From the NCBI GenBank assembly GCA_013286385.1, contig JABDFU010000016.1, positions 1 to 41,541 of the forward strand: DNA of 41,541 nucleotides, read 5' to 3'. Positions 1 to 9,167 of the stretch are shown here, in pieces. The translations under genes were made by a program, and so were the position numbers. Source of the stretch: Bacteroidota bacterium (lineage in GTDB: Bacteria; Bacteroidota; Bacteroidia; JABDFU01). Position 1 is the stretch's first letter. Each line of letters begins with the position of its first letter. A model generated the notes under the pieces. The model was not told the DNA's origin, ran no database searches, and worked only from the letters and a program-made list of their open reading frames with translations.

Positions 1-741
1 TATTCCCAGAAACCGAATTCTACTATTTTTCTGGGCTTTAAACTTCTCAGGGAAGGGCAGCTGGATGCCTTTGCAAGTTCAGGAAACACCGGCGCCATGC
101 TTGTGGGATGTATGTTTACGATAAAAACGATTGAAGGGGTTTTGCGTCCCTGCATAACATCGATACTCCCGAAATTCAAAGGGGGCTTTGGTATCGTTCT
201 GGATGTCGGCAGCAATGCCGACTGTAAACCCGACACCTTATACCAGTTTGCACTTTTGGGTTCTTTGTATTTTAAAAATGTATATGGTAACAGCAGTCCA
301 AGAGTTGGTTTGCTGAACATAGGCGAAGAGGCAGAGAAAGGAAACCTGCTTTCTCAGGCTGCCCATGTGCTGATGAAGGAGTCGAAAGAAATTAATTTCA
401 TCGGCAATGTAGAGGGACGCGATTTTTTCAATGAAAAAGCGGATGTTATTGTTTGCGACGGTTTCACAGGGAATATTGTGCTTAAAGAAGCGGAGTCGTT
501 TTATTACATGTTGAAAAAGAGAGGAATTAAAGACGAGTATTTTGAGCGGTTCAATTACACGCCTGTTTTGGGCGTGAATGCCAATGTTATTATCGGTCAT
601 GGTATTTCGAACGATATCGCCAGCAAAAACATGATTTTGCTTTCGAGAAATGTGACCGAAGCACGACTGTCTGAAAAAATAAAAGAGGCCTTTAAAGCCC
701 CTTCAGCAGTCCCTCAGGGGGAGGAAGGAAGGGAAAGATGA
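1..741 (+). CDS. plsX: Phosphate acyltransferase PlsX (5'-truncated by window edge)
   Basis: Makes acyl-phosphate from acyl-ACP for membrane phospholipid synthesis; a cytosolic, membrane-associated enzyme. The frame is open from base 1, so the start lies outside the window; 246 residues are visible, and roughly the first 70-90 of a usual 310-340-residue PlsX are missing. The family signature [11 protein letters not shown] is read at bases 76-108, followed by the conserved [21 protein letters not shown] and [10 protein letters not shown] blocks. The ATG at 97 is internal to the SGNTGAM motif and is not the real start. The last 15 residues (after KEAF) are a Pro/Gly/Glu-rich tail. The stop overlaps the start of fabH by 4 bases, indicating translational coupling. 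Family assignment is very secure. Confidence 0.96.
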   Translation, partial: YSQKPNSTIFLGFKLLREGQLDAFASSGNTGAMLVGCMFTIKTIEGVLRPCITSILPKFKGGFGIVLDVGSNADCKPDTLYQFALLGSLYFKNVYGNSSPRVGLLNIGEEAEKGNLLSQAAHVLMKESKEINFIGNVEGRDFFNEKADVIVCDGFTGNIVLKEAESFYYMLKKRGIKDEYFERFNYTPVLGVNANVIIGHGISNDIASKNMILLSRNVTEARLSEKIKEAFKAPSAVPQGEEGRER

Positions 742-1736
742 ACAGAATTACGGCGGCGATTACTGCAGTGGGAGGCTATGTGCCGGATTATGTTTTGAGC
801 AATGCGGTGCTTGAAACAATGGTTGCCACATCGGCCGAATGGATAGAGACCCGTACCGGAATAAAAGAGCGACGAATTCTTAAAGGAGAAGGACTCGGCA
901 CTTCGGATATGGCTGTTAAAGCCATCGAAGAGTTGCTGAAGAAAAGAGGAATCACCGCTCTGGATATTGATATGATCATTGTGGGTACGGTCACCCCTGA
1001 CCTTGTTTTTCCTTCGACCTCCAATATTATTTGTGATAAAATAGGCGCCAAAAAGGCCTGGGGTTTCGATCTGGCAGCTGCCTGTTCGAGTTTTTTATTC
1101 GCCCTTTCGACAGGGGCGCAGTTTATTGAAACCGGAAAATGCAAAAAGGTGATTGTTGTGGGAGCCGATAAAATGTCGGCTATTGTGGATTACAGCGACC
1201 GCTCGACCTGTATTATTTTCGGAGACGGAGCGGGAGCGGTATTGCTTGAGCCCAATTCAGAGGGATTCGGAATTCTGGATGCTATGCTTCATGTGGACGG
1301 ATCGGGTCGCAAATACCTGCACCAGAAAGCAGGCGGCTCTGTAAAGCCGCCTACACACGCCACCGTGGATGCCAAAGAACATTATATTTATCAGGACGGG
1401 CAGGCGGTTTTTAAAGCAGCAGTTGTTGGTATGGCAGAAGTGTCTGCAAAAATTATGGAGAAGAACAACCTGCGTTCGGAGGATGTGGCCTGGCTGGTAC
1501 CCCATCAGGCCAACAAGCGCATTATTGATGCTACAGCCAGCCGCATGGGACTCCAGAGCGAAAAGGTAATGATCAACATTCAGAAATACGGAAACACAAC
1601 GGCAGCAACATTGCCGCTTTGTCTTTGGGAATACGAAAAACAACTCAAAAAAGGCGACAACATTATTTTGTCCACTTTTGGTGCAGGATTTACCTGGGGA
1701 GCGATATATTTAAGATGGGGTCAAAATAGTGAATAG
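738..1736 (+). CDS. fabH: 3-oxoacyl-ACP synthase III (KAS III, FabH)
   Basis: Condenses acetyl-CoA (or a branched primer) with malonyl-ACP to start each fatty acid chain. The 332-residue length is normal. The Cys-His-Asn triad is visible: Cys116 in AAACSSF, His256 in VPHQANKRI and Asn286 in KYGNTTAAT. The GDGAGAVLL block typical of thiolase-fold enzymes is at about 162-170. The ATG overlaps the plsX stop, so this is a plsX-fabH operon continuing into accB and accC, the usual Bacteroidota order. A perfect 8-bp inverted repeat (1331-1338 and 1345-1352) lies inside the gene without disturbing the protein motif KAGGSVKPP. Confidence 0.97.
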   Translation: MNRITAAITAVGGYVPDYVLSNAVLETMVATSAEWIETRTGIKERRILKGEGLGTSDMAVKAIEELLKKRGITALDIDMIIVGTVTPDLVFPSTSNIICDKIGAKKAWGFDLAAACSSFLFALSTGAQFIETGKCKKVIVVGADKMSAIVDYSDRSTCIIFGDGAGAVLLEPNSEGFGILDAMLHVDGSGRKYLHQKAGGSVKPPTHATVDAKEHYIYQDGQAVFKAAVVGMAEVSAKIMEKNNLRSEDVAWLVPHQANKRIIDATASRMGLQSEKVMINIQKYGNTTAATLPLCLWEYEKQLKKGDNIILSTFGAGFTWGAIYLRWGQNSE

Positions 1737-1797
1737 CGAATACTGATAATTTGATATCTTCAATTTGAAAAAGGACAATAACACTAAATCGACAGAA

Positions 1798-2319
1798 ATG
1801 AAACTTAGCGAAATTCAGGATCTCATCAAGTTTGTGGCCAAGTCGGGGGTATGTGAAGTCGAGCTGCAGACCAAGGATGTGAAGATCATCATCAAGACAA
1901 AGAACGGCAACGGCAACGGAAAAACTCCTGAAACGACTGTTCTGCAGGCTGGCAATGCGGCCGTTGTTTCACCGGCAGTTCAGGTTGCTGCTCCGCCCCA
2001 GATTCAGACAAGCGCTCCTGCTCCTGTTGCGAGTGAAAAGAAAGCAGCAGAAAAGCAGGCAGCAGACGAAGCCTCCGGCTACCTTACTATTAAATCACCT
2101 ATGATCGGTACGTTTTATCGTTCGTCTTCTCCTGACAAGCCTGCTTTTGTAAATGTTGGAGACGAGGTTCAGGAGGGAAACCCGGTATGCATTATTGAAG
2201 CGATGAAACTGTTCAACGAAATTGAAAGTGATATAAAGGGGAAAATTGTGAAAGTGCTGGTGAACGATGCCACTCCGGTGGAGTATGATCAACCCTTGTT
2301 TTTGGTAGATCCAAACTAA
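1798..2319 (+). CDS. accB: Biotin carboxyl carrier protein of acetyl-CoA carboxylase
   Basis: Carries biotin between biotin carboxylase and carboxyltransferase in malonyl-CoA synthesis. The N-terminal block [17 protein letters not shown] is the usual AccB start, so the ATG at 1798 is preferred over an in-frame TTG at 1765 that would add 11 unconserved residues. An Ala/Pro/Gln-rich flexible linker follows (about residues 45-90). The C-terminal biotinyl domain carries the acceptor lysine in [11 protein letters not shown], Lys137 from the ATG. It lies 61 bases after fabH and 14 bases before accC, so it is almost certainly co-transcribed with accC. Confidence 0.95.
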   Translation: MKLSEIQDLIKFVAKSGVCEVELQTKDVKIIIKTKNGNGNGKTPETTVLQAGNAAVVSPAVQVAAPPQIQTSAPAPVASEKKAAEKQAADEASGYLTIKSPMIGTFYRSSSPDKPAFVNVGDEVQEGNPVCIIEAMKLFNEIESDIKGKIVKVLVNDATPVEYDQPLFLVDPN

Positions 2320-2333
2320 GCGAATCAAACGAC

Positions 2334-3674
2334 ATGTTTAAAAAGATACTGATTGCCAACAGGGGAGAGATTGCATTGCGTGTTATACGCACCTGCAAGG
2401 AGATGGGCATACAAACCATTGCGGTGTATTCGACGGCTGACAAGGAAAGTCTGCATGTTAAATTTGCCGACGAAGCTGTTTGCATTGGTCCGCCGCTGAG
2501 TAAGGATTCGTACCTGAATATTCCCAGTATTATTTCGGCTGCAGAAATTACCAATGCTGACGCCATTCATCCCGGTTACGGATTTCTTTCGGAGAATGCC
2601 AAGTTCTCTAAGATCTGCAAGGAGCACGACATTAAATTTATAGGCGCTTCGCCCGAGATGATTGAATCTATGGGGGATAAATCATCTGCCAAGGACACCA
2701 TGAAAAAGGCGGGCGTACCCTGTATCCCCGGTTCAGAGGGTCTGCTGGCCGATCTTGAAGACGCGCGAAAAATTGCGAAAAAAATAGGGTACCCGGTAAT
2801 TATGAAGGCAACTGCCGGTGGCGGAGGAAAGGGGATGCGCATTGTCTGGGAAGAGAATGAGCTGGAGAAATCGTGGAGTACAGCTCGCCAGGAAGCCGCC
2901 GCTTCTTTTGGGAACGACGGGATGTACATGGAAAAATACATCGAGGAACCCCGCCACATTGAAATACAGATTGTGGGCGACCAGTATGGAAAAGCCTGTC
3001 ACCTGAGTGAGCGCGACTGTTCGATTCAACGCCGTCATCAGAAACTGGCCGAGGAAACACCTTCGCCTTTTATGACCAAGGAATTGCGGGATGCTATGGG
3101 CGAGGCCGCCATAAAAGCGGCGAGCGCTGTAAATTACGAAGGAGTGGGAACGGTTGAATTTCTGGTGGACAAACACCGCAATTTTTATTTCATGGAAATG
3201 AATACCCGCATTCAGGTTGAACACCCCATTACCGAAGAGGTGATCAATTACGACCTTATACGGGAACAGATTCTGGTAGCTGCCGGAGTGCCGATTTCGG
3301 GCAAAAATTATTACCCCCAGCTGCATGCCATTGAATGCCGTATCAATGCAGAAGACCCGTTCAATAATTTCAGACCCTGTCCCGGAAAAATTACGACCCT
3401 GCACACGCCTGGCGGACACGGGGTTCGCGTGGATTCTCACATCTATGCAGGTTATACCATTCCGCCCAATTACGATTCGATGATTGCCAAACTGATCACC
3501 ATGGCTCAGACCAGAGACGAAGCGATTGCCAAAATGCACCGTGCCCTGAGTGAATTTGTGATTGAAGGAATACAGACGACCATTCCCTTTCACCTTCGCC
3601 TGATGAAGGACGAAAACTTCTGCAAAGGAAATTACACGACCAAATTCCTTGAAACCTTCGATTTAAAAAAGTAA
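2334..3674 (+). CDS. accC: Biotin carboxylase subunit of acetyl-CoA carboxylase
   Basis: ATP-dependent carboxylation of the biotin on AccB, the first half reaction of acetyl-CoA carboxylase. It has 446 residues, the normal size. Visible marks are the N-terminal [19 protein letters not shown] block, [10 protein letters not shown], the ATP-grasp glycine loop [13 protein letters not shown] (about 159-171), the [15 protein letters not shown] block and [15 protein letters not shown] (about 288-302) with the catalytic Arg/Glu region. The carboxyltransferase genes are not in the window, which is common because they sit elsewhere in Bacteroidota. It closes the plsX-fabH-accB-accC group. Confidence 0.97.
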   Translation: MFKKILIANRGEIALRVIRTCKEMGIQTIAVYSTADKESLHVKFADEAVCIGPPLSKDSYLNIPSIISAAEITNADAIHPGYGFLSENAKFSKICKEHDIKFIGASPEMIESMGDKSSAKDTMKKAGVPCIPGSEGLLADLEDARKIAKKIGYPVIMKATAGGGGKGMRIVWEENELEKSWSTARQEAAASFGNDGMYMEKYIEEPRHIEIQIVGDQYGKACHLSERDCSIQRRHQKLAEETPSPFMTKELRDAMGEAAIKAASAVNYEGVGTVEFLVDKHRNFYFMEMNTRIQVEHPITEEVINYDLIREQILVAAGVPISGKNYYPQLHAIECRINAEDPFNNFRPCPGKITTLHTPGGHGVRVDSHIYAGYTIPPNYDSMIAKLITMAQTRDEAIAKMHRALSEFVIEGIQTTIPFHLRLMKDENFCKGNYTTKFLETFDLKK

Positions 3675-3694
3675 ATTCGTTTAAACCTATCCGG

Positions 3695-5452
3695 ATGAAG
3701 GTAAGAATGAGTGGTTTTCTGCAATTCGGTCTGGTGTTCATCTTTTGCACCGGACTGCGGGCGCAATATTATTATGCTCCCGGCATTCCTCCGGGCAATC
3801 CCCGCGGCCTGAATGATTCTACAGACATCCTGGCAAGCAATGCGCCTCCGGTGGGTTCAACTATTCTCTACAAATACACGGCAGCAAAAAACTACAAGCT
3901 TCAGTACTCAGCTACGCAGACCTTGCCTTTCACATTCCGGTTTAACGGCGGACCTGTCAGCACCTACAAAGTTTCTTCTTCGGGTTATCTGACATTTTCT
4001 GCTCTGGCAACTGTGCCTGCCGGACCGGTAAATGCTGCACTGCCCTCGGGTCTTTTGCCGGATAGCTCAATCTGTATCTGGGGAATGGGCGGAGCCTCCG
4101 ACGGAGGCGATATTTACAGCATGGTTTACGGGACATCGCCCAACCGTCAGCTTTGGATTTGTTATTGGTTTTTCGGAAACCCTTCGGATACCAATTCCCA
4201 GAACGTTATGTCGATCGTTCTCGAAGAGACCAGCAACAACATTTACCTGGTTGATCAGTACGGATACATCACGAATTCGGCAAAAGGAATTTACAACCCG
4301 ATTCATTTGTCCCTGGGCGTGCAGATTAGTTCGGCTCTTGGCTTTCAGGTCCCGGGTTCTCCTGTACTGCAGTCCCATACGGTGACACCAGATGTGATCG
4401 ACAATATATTCTATACGTTTTCTCCTGACACGCTGCCGGTGTATACTCCTCAGCCTAAAAAGCTTTTATTTGAAGAATTCAACCAGGCCTCCTGTGGTCC
4501 TTGTTTTGCGGCGGCACCCACCATTGATTCGGTGTTGAAAAAAAATCCTTCTGTCAGTGCTATCCGTTATCATGTAAGCTGGCCCGGAGTTGATTGCATG
4601 GATAGCGTTACCTGGAATCCTTTTGTGGCAAGCCAGTGCTCGTATTACAATCTGAATAGCATTCCTTCGGCGGAACTTGACGGAATGCCGGTTAATCCCA
4701 CGGGGATTTCAACACCGGTATTCGACATTGTGTCCCAGGCTGGTTCTCCTTTTGGAATCAACCTTACGGCCAGTTACAATGCTTCGGACAACACCGTTTC
4801 TGCAATTGCCGTCATTACGGCCTATGCGGCTATGCCGGCCGGACTTGTTGTGAAATCGGTACTGACCGTTGACACGATCAGCTATAAGTTTGACCAGAGT
4901 ACAGAAGACCCCAGGAACAACTCCACCTACCTTCTGAATTTTCCCCAGGTTGCAGAAGCCATGTTACCGGGCTCCGGAGGAAAAAGTCTTGGAGCATTTA
5001 CGCCTGGCTCCATGCAAACGATTAACTTAAGCTGGGTTAAAGACCACCCCTGGAGTGCAGACCCTAAGGTTGAACCCTATGATTCTACCACCTGTACCCT
5101 GGTCACGTACATTCAGAACAACACTACTAAATATATTTACCAGAGCGCTACAGCTTATATTTCCAATATTTTAGGTGTGCAAAATGCAGCTTTTGCAGGT
5201 GATTTCAAGGTCTACCCCAATCCGGCAAAATCAAGTATCACAATTGCCTACAGCCTGCAGCAATCTCAACAGGTTTCAATGGAGTTCTATAATCTGCTGG
5301 GAGAACGAATGATTGCCCTCGATCAGGGGACGCTTGCCGCCGGTCAGCAGCGGCTCAGCGTGGACACCGGACATCTTATTCCCGGTCTTTATTTTATCCG
5401 GCTTAATTCTTCTGCGGAAGGAAGCAGTGTCCGGCGGCTGATCATTGAGTAA
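3695..5452 (+). CDS. T9SS-exported protein with thioredoxin-like CGPC domain
   Basis: A large exported protein of unknown substrate. A signal peptide covers about residues 1-24 (hydrophobic stretch ending LRAQ). A beta-rich N-terminal region runs to about residue 255. A thioredoxin-like/Omp28-like segment follows, starting KKLLFEEFNQASCGPC with a Cys267-Gly-Pro-Cys270 redox motif. A T9SS type A sorting domain ends the protein (VYPNPAKSSITI at about 508, LIPGLYFIRL near the end). This implies outer-membrane translocation and surface attachment or release. The CxxC suggests disulfide exchange outside the cytoplasm, which is inference. The Omp28-like protein at 8098-8955 has a similar LLEEF-x-CPNC segment and may be a distant paralog. 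It starts 20 bases after accC. Confidence 0.85.
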   Translation: MKVRMSGFLQFGLVFIFCTGLRAQYYYAPGIPPGNPRGLNDSTDILASNAPPVGSTILYKYTAAKNYKLQYSATQTLPFTFRFNGGPVSTYKVSSSGYLTFSALATVPAGPVNAALPSGLLPDSSICIWGMGGASDGGDIYSMVYGTSPNRQLWICYWFFGNPSDTNSQNVMSIVLEETSNNIYLVDQYGYITNSAKGIYNPIHLSLGVQISSALGFQVPGSPVLQSHTVTPDVIDNIFYTFSPDTLPVYTPQPKKLLFEEFNQASCGPCFAAAPTIDSVLKKNPSVSAIRYHVSWPGVDCMDSVTWNPFVASQCSYYNLNSIPSAELDGMPVNPTGISTPVFDIVSQAGSPFGINLTASYNASDNTVSAIAVITAYAAMPAGLVVKSVLTVDTISYKFDQSTEDPRNNSTYLLNFPQVAEAMLPGSGGKSLGAFTPGSMQTINLSWVKDHPWSADPKVEPYDSTTCTLVTYIQNNTTKYIYQSATAYISNILGVQNAAFAGDFKVYPNPAKSSITIAYSLQQSQQVSMEFYNLLGERMIALDQGTLAAGQQRLSVDTGHLIPGLYFIRLNSSAEGSSVRRLIIE

Positions 5453-5782
5453 ATGTCAAACCGTTCACAGTACATGTCACGTATTTCACAGCTTCAGGAA
5501 CTTTTAAAGACTGAGCCCGGGGACTCTTTTCTCAATTATGCGCTTGCGCTTGAATATGCCGGCTCCCGAAAAAAACAGGAGGCGATTGTACTTCTTGAAA
5601 AGCTGATTTCTGCCGACGAAAATTACCTCGCGGCCTATTACCAGCTGGCTCAATTTCTGGAAGAAAACAAGGAAACTGAAAAGGCCCGAATAGTTTATGC
5701 CAAAGGAATCGAAATTGCCCGTGTACAGGCAAATACGAAAACCCTCAGCGAACTTCAATCGGCTTTAGATAATCTCGAATAA
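5453..5782 (+). CDS. Small tetratricopeptide-repeat protein
   Basis: A 109-residue soluble protein without signal peptide. Residues of about 22-95 form two or three TPR helical hairpins: the patterns NYALALEYAG, AIVLLEKLI, LAAYYQLAQFLEE and ARIVYAKGIEIA show the expected spacing of small and aromatic positions. It probably acts as a protein-interaction module; no partner can be named. The ATG directly abuts the stop of the upstream T9SS gene, so it is probably translated from the same message. An internal Met at residue 8 (SQYMSRISQ) is an alternative start. The final 18 bases overlap a small ORF on the other strand. Confidence 0.85.
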   Translation: MSNRSQYMSRISQLQELLKTEPGDSFLNYALALEYAGSRKKQEAIVLLEKLISADENYLAAYYQLAQFLEENKETEKARIVYAKGIEIARVQANTKTLSELQSALDNLE

Positions 5783-5908
5783 CTTATCCTGATCGTCCTG
5801 GGTCTTCTTCAAATGACTTTCAGTCTCTTCAGCACGCACAACCAGGTAAGCCATGGCCGCAATGAAAAAAGCCAGGAGCAGGACAATGATTAGTTTGATG
5901 CTTATCAT
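5765..5908 (-). CDS. Predicted 47-residue single-pass membrane protein
   Basis: A short ORF read on the minus strand. It starts MISIKLIIVLLLAFFIAAMA, one hydrophobic helix, followed by YLVVRAEE and a charged tail ending DKLFEII. Its stop lies inside the last codons of the TPR gene (convergent overlap of 18 bases). The composition (one clean transmembrane helix, then an amphipathic polar tail) looks like a real small membrane protein rather than random sequence, but no family is recognised and no promoter was identified. It is not homologous to anything I can name. Confidence 0.45.
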   Translation of the reverse strand: MISIKLIIVLLLAFFIAAMAYLVVRAEETESHLKKTQDDQDKLFEII

Positions 5909-6088
5909 TTTTTTGGTATTGGTACACAAGTATAACACTCCAATGCTGCTTTTAGTATTACGACTGTGTTAAGAAATGTTAAAGGTTTCTTCCCTTCGCT
6001 TCGACTTCAGAACCACATCGCCTCTGAAGCTTTCATGAAAATATGGAAAAATGTTAATTTAGAATAGCAATTCAATATACCTTTAACT

Positions 6089-6859
6089 ATGGATAAAATC
6101 ATCGGATACCTGATTCTGTCCTGCTTGTTGGGATGCCCATTCCTGTCGGCCCAGTCAGTTAAAAGCGAACCGGTGTCCATGGTGACGTGGCTTCGCGTTG
6201 GCATTAATCACTCCGCATTTTCAAACAATACACTGATGCAGACAAATGATCGTTTACTCTCCAATAATTTCGCTCCTGTACCTTCCCAATTCTATGCTTT
6301 TGATATGGAGTGGGTTTCATTCATCCTAAATAATATTACGGCGAATTTAGGAACGACCTTTACTTTTTCAACCCGTGCACAGATTCCCGGCTCCACAACA
6401 TCCATTGGAGGGGCCTGCGTATATATGAATTTCGGATACGTCATCCTCCACACAAAATACACCTTACTTCATCCATCCATCGGCTACAGCTACGGTGACC
6501 TGTCGCTCAATAGCCAGAATAATGGTGCAACTATCAATCAAGTCACTTCCGACTCTGACGGTGGTTCCAGCGCCCTTAGTTTTGCCCTTACCCTCGACTA
6601 TTTATGTTCAGGACCAAGCCATCCGAATCCAATGTTCGAGGATCCAAATATACCAAAGGGTACCCATGAATTTGGCTTTGGAATGATCGCTTCGGTTGAA
6701 GTCGGATACAGGTATAATCCCGCAAGGGCCTATTGGGAAGATCCTTGTTACGTTTTGGGAAGCGCGAATACGTTTAACATTTCCACGGTTTACATTTCAT
6801 TAAAATTCGGATTCGGGAGTTATAAAAATGGATTCGAACCTTTGTTTGAAAAACATTAA
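6089..6859 (+). CDS. Exported beta-rich protein, unknown function (paralog 1)
   Basis: 256 residues. A signal peptide covers about 1-21 (MDKIIGYLILSCLLGCPFLSAQ). The rest is rich in Gly, Tyr, Phe, Ser and Asn with alternating hydrophobic/polar strands, and it ends in a strand of the form VYISLKFGFGSYKNG. This is consistent with a small outer-membrane barrel or a periplasmic beta protein. The neighbouring gene at 6862 has the same size, signal peptide and closing strand (YFITLKFGFGKYSHK), so the two look like an ancient tandem duplication. They are separated by 2 bases and surely co-transcribed. A near-consensus -7 box (TACCTTTA) lies just before the ATG. No named family was recognised. Confidence 0.75.
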   Translation: MDKIIGYLILSCLLGCPFLSAQSVKSEPVSMVTWLRVGINHSAFSNNTLMQTNDRLLSNNFAPVPSQFYAFDMEWVSFILNNITANLGTTFTFSTRAQIPGSTTSIGGACVYMNFGYVILHTKYTLLHPSIGYSYGDLSLNSQNNGATINQVTSDSDGGSSALSFALTLDYLCSGPSHPNPMFEDPNIPKGTHEFGFGMIASVEVGYRYNPARAYWEDPCYVLGSANTFNISTVYISLKFGFGSYKNGFEPLFEKH

Positions 6860-6861
6860 TA

Positions 6862-7683
6862 ATGATAGGTAGACTTAATTATTATCTTGCACTGATGGTC
6901 CTCATTCCGGCTTTTAATGCAGGGGCGCAAGATTCCGGCAATCGGCCTAAATCATCCGACTACCTACCCTTGTCAACCGACAGCTGGTCTTTGTTTGTTC
7001 CCGGTTTAGGCTACCAGAATAGTACGCAAGCCCAACTTCAAAACGTCAACAGGTACCTCAAGACAGGATCTTACCCCACAGCTCCCTACCAATTTGCTAC
7101 CTTTAACTTCGATTTTTTTAATGGGATCTTCAAGAACTACTATGTTCATTTCGGCTATAAATCCCTGCTCCAGAGTACCACATTTACTGAGAATGCCCGC
7201 ACGGCAATTTCTGCGGAGGGCCTCGATCTCAAATTTGGCAAAGTGCTGTTTCATTCAAAAAAGATAATAATCATCCCGGCGATAGGGTATGCCTGGGAAG
7301 CACTCTTCATTGTTGCCGATCAGGACGGATTTCAGACCACGAATGAGGTACAAGGGGAGTATTATATCAACTCTTTTGATATTTCCCTGAATGTAAACTA
7401 CGTGTTCCGCGGGATAGCTGAAAATGATCTGGATTCAAAAATCGGTCCTTGTTTTAGTCTCGAAATCGGATATGGTTTTTCTCCTTTCGGCACCGCTTGG
7501 TGGGATACCAGCCCCTCCATTGGTCCATACACGTTACATGGTATCACTTATACTTCGACCGGGTCGTCGGCCCCCAATACAACTTATATCCACACCATTG
7601 CAGGCCTTTCCCAACCCAGTTTTTCATACTATTTCATTACCTTGAAATTTGGGTTTGGTAAGTACTCACATAAATTATACTAA
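6862..7683 (+). CDS. Exported beta-rich protein, unknown function (paralog 2)
   Basis: 273 residues. A signal peptide covers about 1-22 (LALMVLIPAFNAGAQ). The mature part has repeated amphipathic strands (for example FNFDFFNGIFKNYYVHFGY, ISLNVNYVF, FSLEIGYGFSPFG) and ends in the same LKFGFGxY strand as the preceding gene. FGTAWWDTSPSIG here parallels YNPARAYWEDPCYV in the partner. This is most compatible with a small outer-membrane beta-barrel; an aromatic terminal residue (Tyr273) agrees with that. Function is unknown. Together with its partner it may form a complex or be a diverged duplicate. Confidence 0.75.
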   Translation: MIGRLNYYLALMVLIPAFNAGAQDSGNRPKSSDYLPLSTDSWSLFVPGLGYQNSTQAQLQNVNRYLKTGSYPTAPYQFATFNFDFFNGIFKNYYVHFGYKSLLQSTTFTENARTAISAEGLDLKFGKVLFHSKKIIIIPAIGYAWEALFIVADQDGFQTTNEVQGEYYINSFDISLNVNYVFRGIAENDLDSKIGPCFSLEIGYGFSPFGTAWWDTSPSIGPYTLHGITYTSTGSSAPNTTYIHTIAGLSQPSFSYYFITLKFGFGKYSHKLY

Positions 7684-7694
7684 ACCGTTGAATC

Positions 7695-8114
7695 ATGAAC
7701 GACCCCATCCATTCCTCCAAGGCCCCCGAACCTGTCGGGCTCTATCCTCACGCAAGGCGTGTGGGGAATTTACTCTTCCTTTCAGGAGTCGGTCCCAGGG
7801 AAAAGGGCACAAAAAAAATCCCCGGAGTTGAGCTCAATGAAAAGTCAGAAATTGTTTCTTACGACATCGAAAAGCAATGTCGCAGTGTTTTCCAAAATGT
7901 AAGATATATATTGGAAGAGGCCGGAAGCAGCTGGGACAAAATTATTGACGTTACGGTATATCTGACCAATATGAAGGCTGATTTCCCCGCCTACAATAAA
8001 CTCTGGGCCGAATACTTTAAAGAAAATCCTCCCTGCCGCACAACGGTTGAAATCAATTGCCTGCCTACACCGATTGCGATTGAGCTGAAGGTGATTGCTA
8101 TGGCTGCTGGGTGA
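7695..8114 (+). CDS. RidA-family protein, probable 2-aminomuconate deaminase
   Basis: 139 residues of the YjgF/RidA fold: GLYPHARRVGNLLFLSGVGP at 15-34 is the N-terminal strand block, and PPCRTTVEI (Arg115) and IAIELKVIAMAAG are the C-terminal active-site blocks. Compared with housekeeping RidA (about 125-130 residues) it begins with a PVGxYPHARR stretch and has extra residues at about 35-55. I associate these features with the 2-aminomuconate deaminase subgroup (AmnD-like), which hydrolyses 2-aminomuconate in 3-hydroxyanthranilate degradation. The ALDH at 33393 would be the preceding step. The last 17 bases overlap, tail to tail, the Omp28-like gene on the minus strand. Generic enamine/imine deaminase is the alternative. 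Confidence 0.85.
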   Translation: MNDPIHSSKAPEPVGLYPHARRVGNLLFLSGVGPREKGTKKIPGVELNEKSEIVSYDIEKQCRSVFQNVRYILEEAGSSWDKIIDVTVYLTNMKADFPAYNKLWAEYFKENPPCRTTVEINCLPTPIAIELKVIAMAAG

Positions 8115-8955
8115 TAAGATTTGCCTGTTGGGTTTGAATTACTTCGTTCGAAGCACTATTAATAACATAGGCCACAATATGACAATTTTTGGGGACCAAA
8201 GCTGAATCCATTGTACAGGTATAAGTATTGGACCAAGAAGAGTTAGCGGTAGGGCTTGTAGCAATCTGAAGACCGAAGTCTGGCAATAATGCGCCACGCA
8301 AAACGTGCATAAAAACATATTTAGTATTGATAACACCTGAAGGCATGAGCTGGGTATTAATGATGCTGTCTTCCGTATATTCAAGGCATAAATTAAAATT
8401 GCCGGTTAAATTGGTCAACCAGTTTACATTAACATAAATTGAAGCCTGAACAACAGGAGTAGCTATGAAATTAGATACAGCAATATAAATATTTGCAGCG
8501 GCAGTGTCATTCATAAAAGATTGTACATCGGCCGGCCAGGCAACATTAATACCTAGACTACCTGTCTGTACAATGCCACCGCCAAAATTGAATCGGTTAA
8601 ACATTGCTGACGGGTCGCCAACTGGGGCAAAAATTGTAGCATATTCATTGCCGGCAGGGGTTTGAAAATTATAAGTAAAGGGGGCATTTACAGGGTTTGA
8701 TAAAGACAAGGCGTGTATGGCAACCGGAATCACTCTTCCTTTATAGGCAACCGTATTCAAAATGCTATCCACTACTACGGCAGCATTCGGACAATTTGGG
8801 CATGTATGTCCTGTAAATTCCTCTAACAGAACGTTTCTGGCATTGGCGAAAGTAGCTGTTGTTGCTTGCGTTTTTTTGTATGGAGGATTAATTTTATCAC
8901 AACCATAGAAAAGTATAACTAGCAATATTTCAAATATTTTTTCTGGCACTTTCAT
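8098..8955 (-). CDS. Omp28-like thioredoxin-fold lipoprotein
   Basis: 285 residues. A short hydrophobic leader ends ILFYGCDK; Cys19 is a plausible, though not canonical, lipidation site. From residue 42 comes NVLLEEFTGHTCPNCP with Cys52-x-x-Cys55, the N-terminal hallmark of Omp28-type Bacteroidota outer-membrane proteins, followed by VVVDSILN and a beta-rich C-terminal half. It is probably anchored in the outer membrane; a redox role for the CPNC is inferred. The gene is AT-richer than its flanks. Its last residues (LITQQP, stop) are read from the 3' end of the RidA gene on the opposite strand, suggesting a recombination joint that replaced its native tail. Confidence 0.8.
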   Translation of the reverse strand: MKVPEKIFEILLVILFYGCDKINPPYKKTQATTATFANARNVLLEEFTGHTCPNCPNAAVVVDSILNTVAYKGRVIPVAIHALSLSNPVNAPFTYNFQTPAGNEYATIFAPVGDPSAMFNRFNFGGGIVQTGSLGINVAWPADVQSFMNDTAAANIYIAVSNFIATPVVQASIYVNVNWLTNLTGNFNLCLEYTEDSIINTQLMPSGVINTKYVFMHVLRGALLPDFGLQIATSPTANSSWSNTYTCTMDSALVPKNCHIVAYVINSASNEVIQTQQANLITQQP

Positions 8956-9090
8956 CGAATAATTTTTAAATATTTTCTAATCCAATTATTCTTAAAACAG
9001 CTGTGAATAAAACTACTCGTTTAAATGATAAGAATTAATCAAGAAGATTATTTGAGTTTCAAATTATTGCAAGATAATGAAAAAATTATA

Positions 9091-9131
9091 AACGGAAAAG
9101 CTAACTTCGATCAAAGGTTGACTTTTCCGTT
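9091..9131 (-). terminator. Rho-independent terminator for the S74 fragment
   Basis: A perfect 10-bp inverted repeat (AACGGAAAAG at 9091-9100, CTTTTCCGTT at 9122-9131) extends inward with further pairs. On the minus strand it is followed by a U-rich run (positions 9090 down to about 9078). It lies 37 bases past the stop of the minus-strand S74 fragment, so it serves transcripts leaving that gene and would insulate the Omp28-like gene downstream. Confidence 0.75.
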
Positions 9132-9167
9132 GTATTTGACATTGGGCCTATCATAAAATTATTTCAA

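Noticed and set aside
2733-3593. 286-codon open frame on the minus strand inside accC
   Set aside because: Antisense shadow of a fully conserved gene; the translation has no recognisable domain and an odd composition (Phe/His/Arg-rich).
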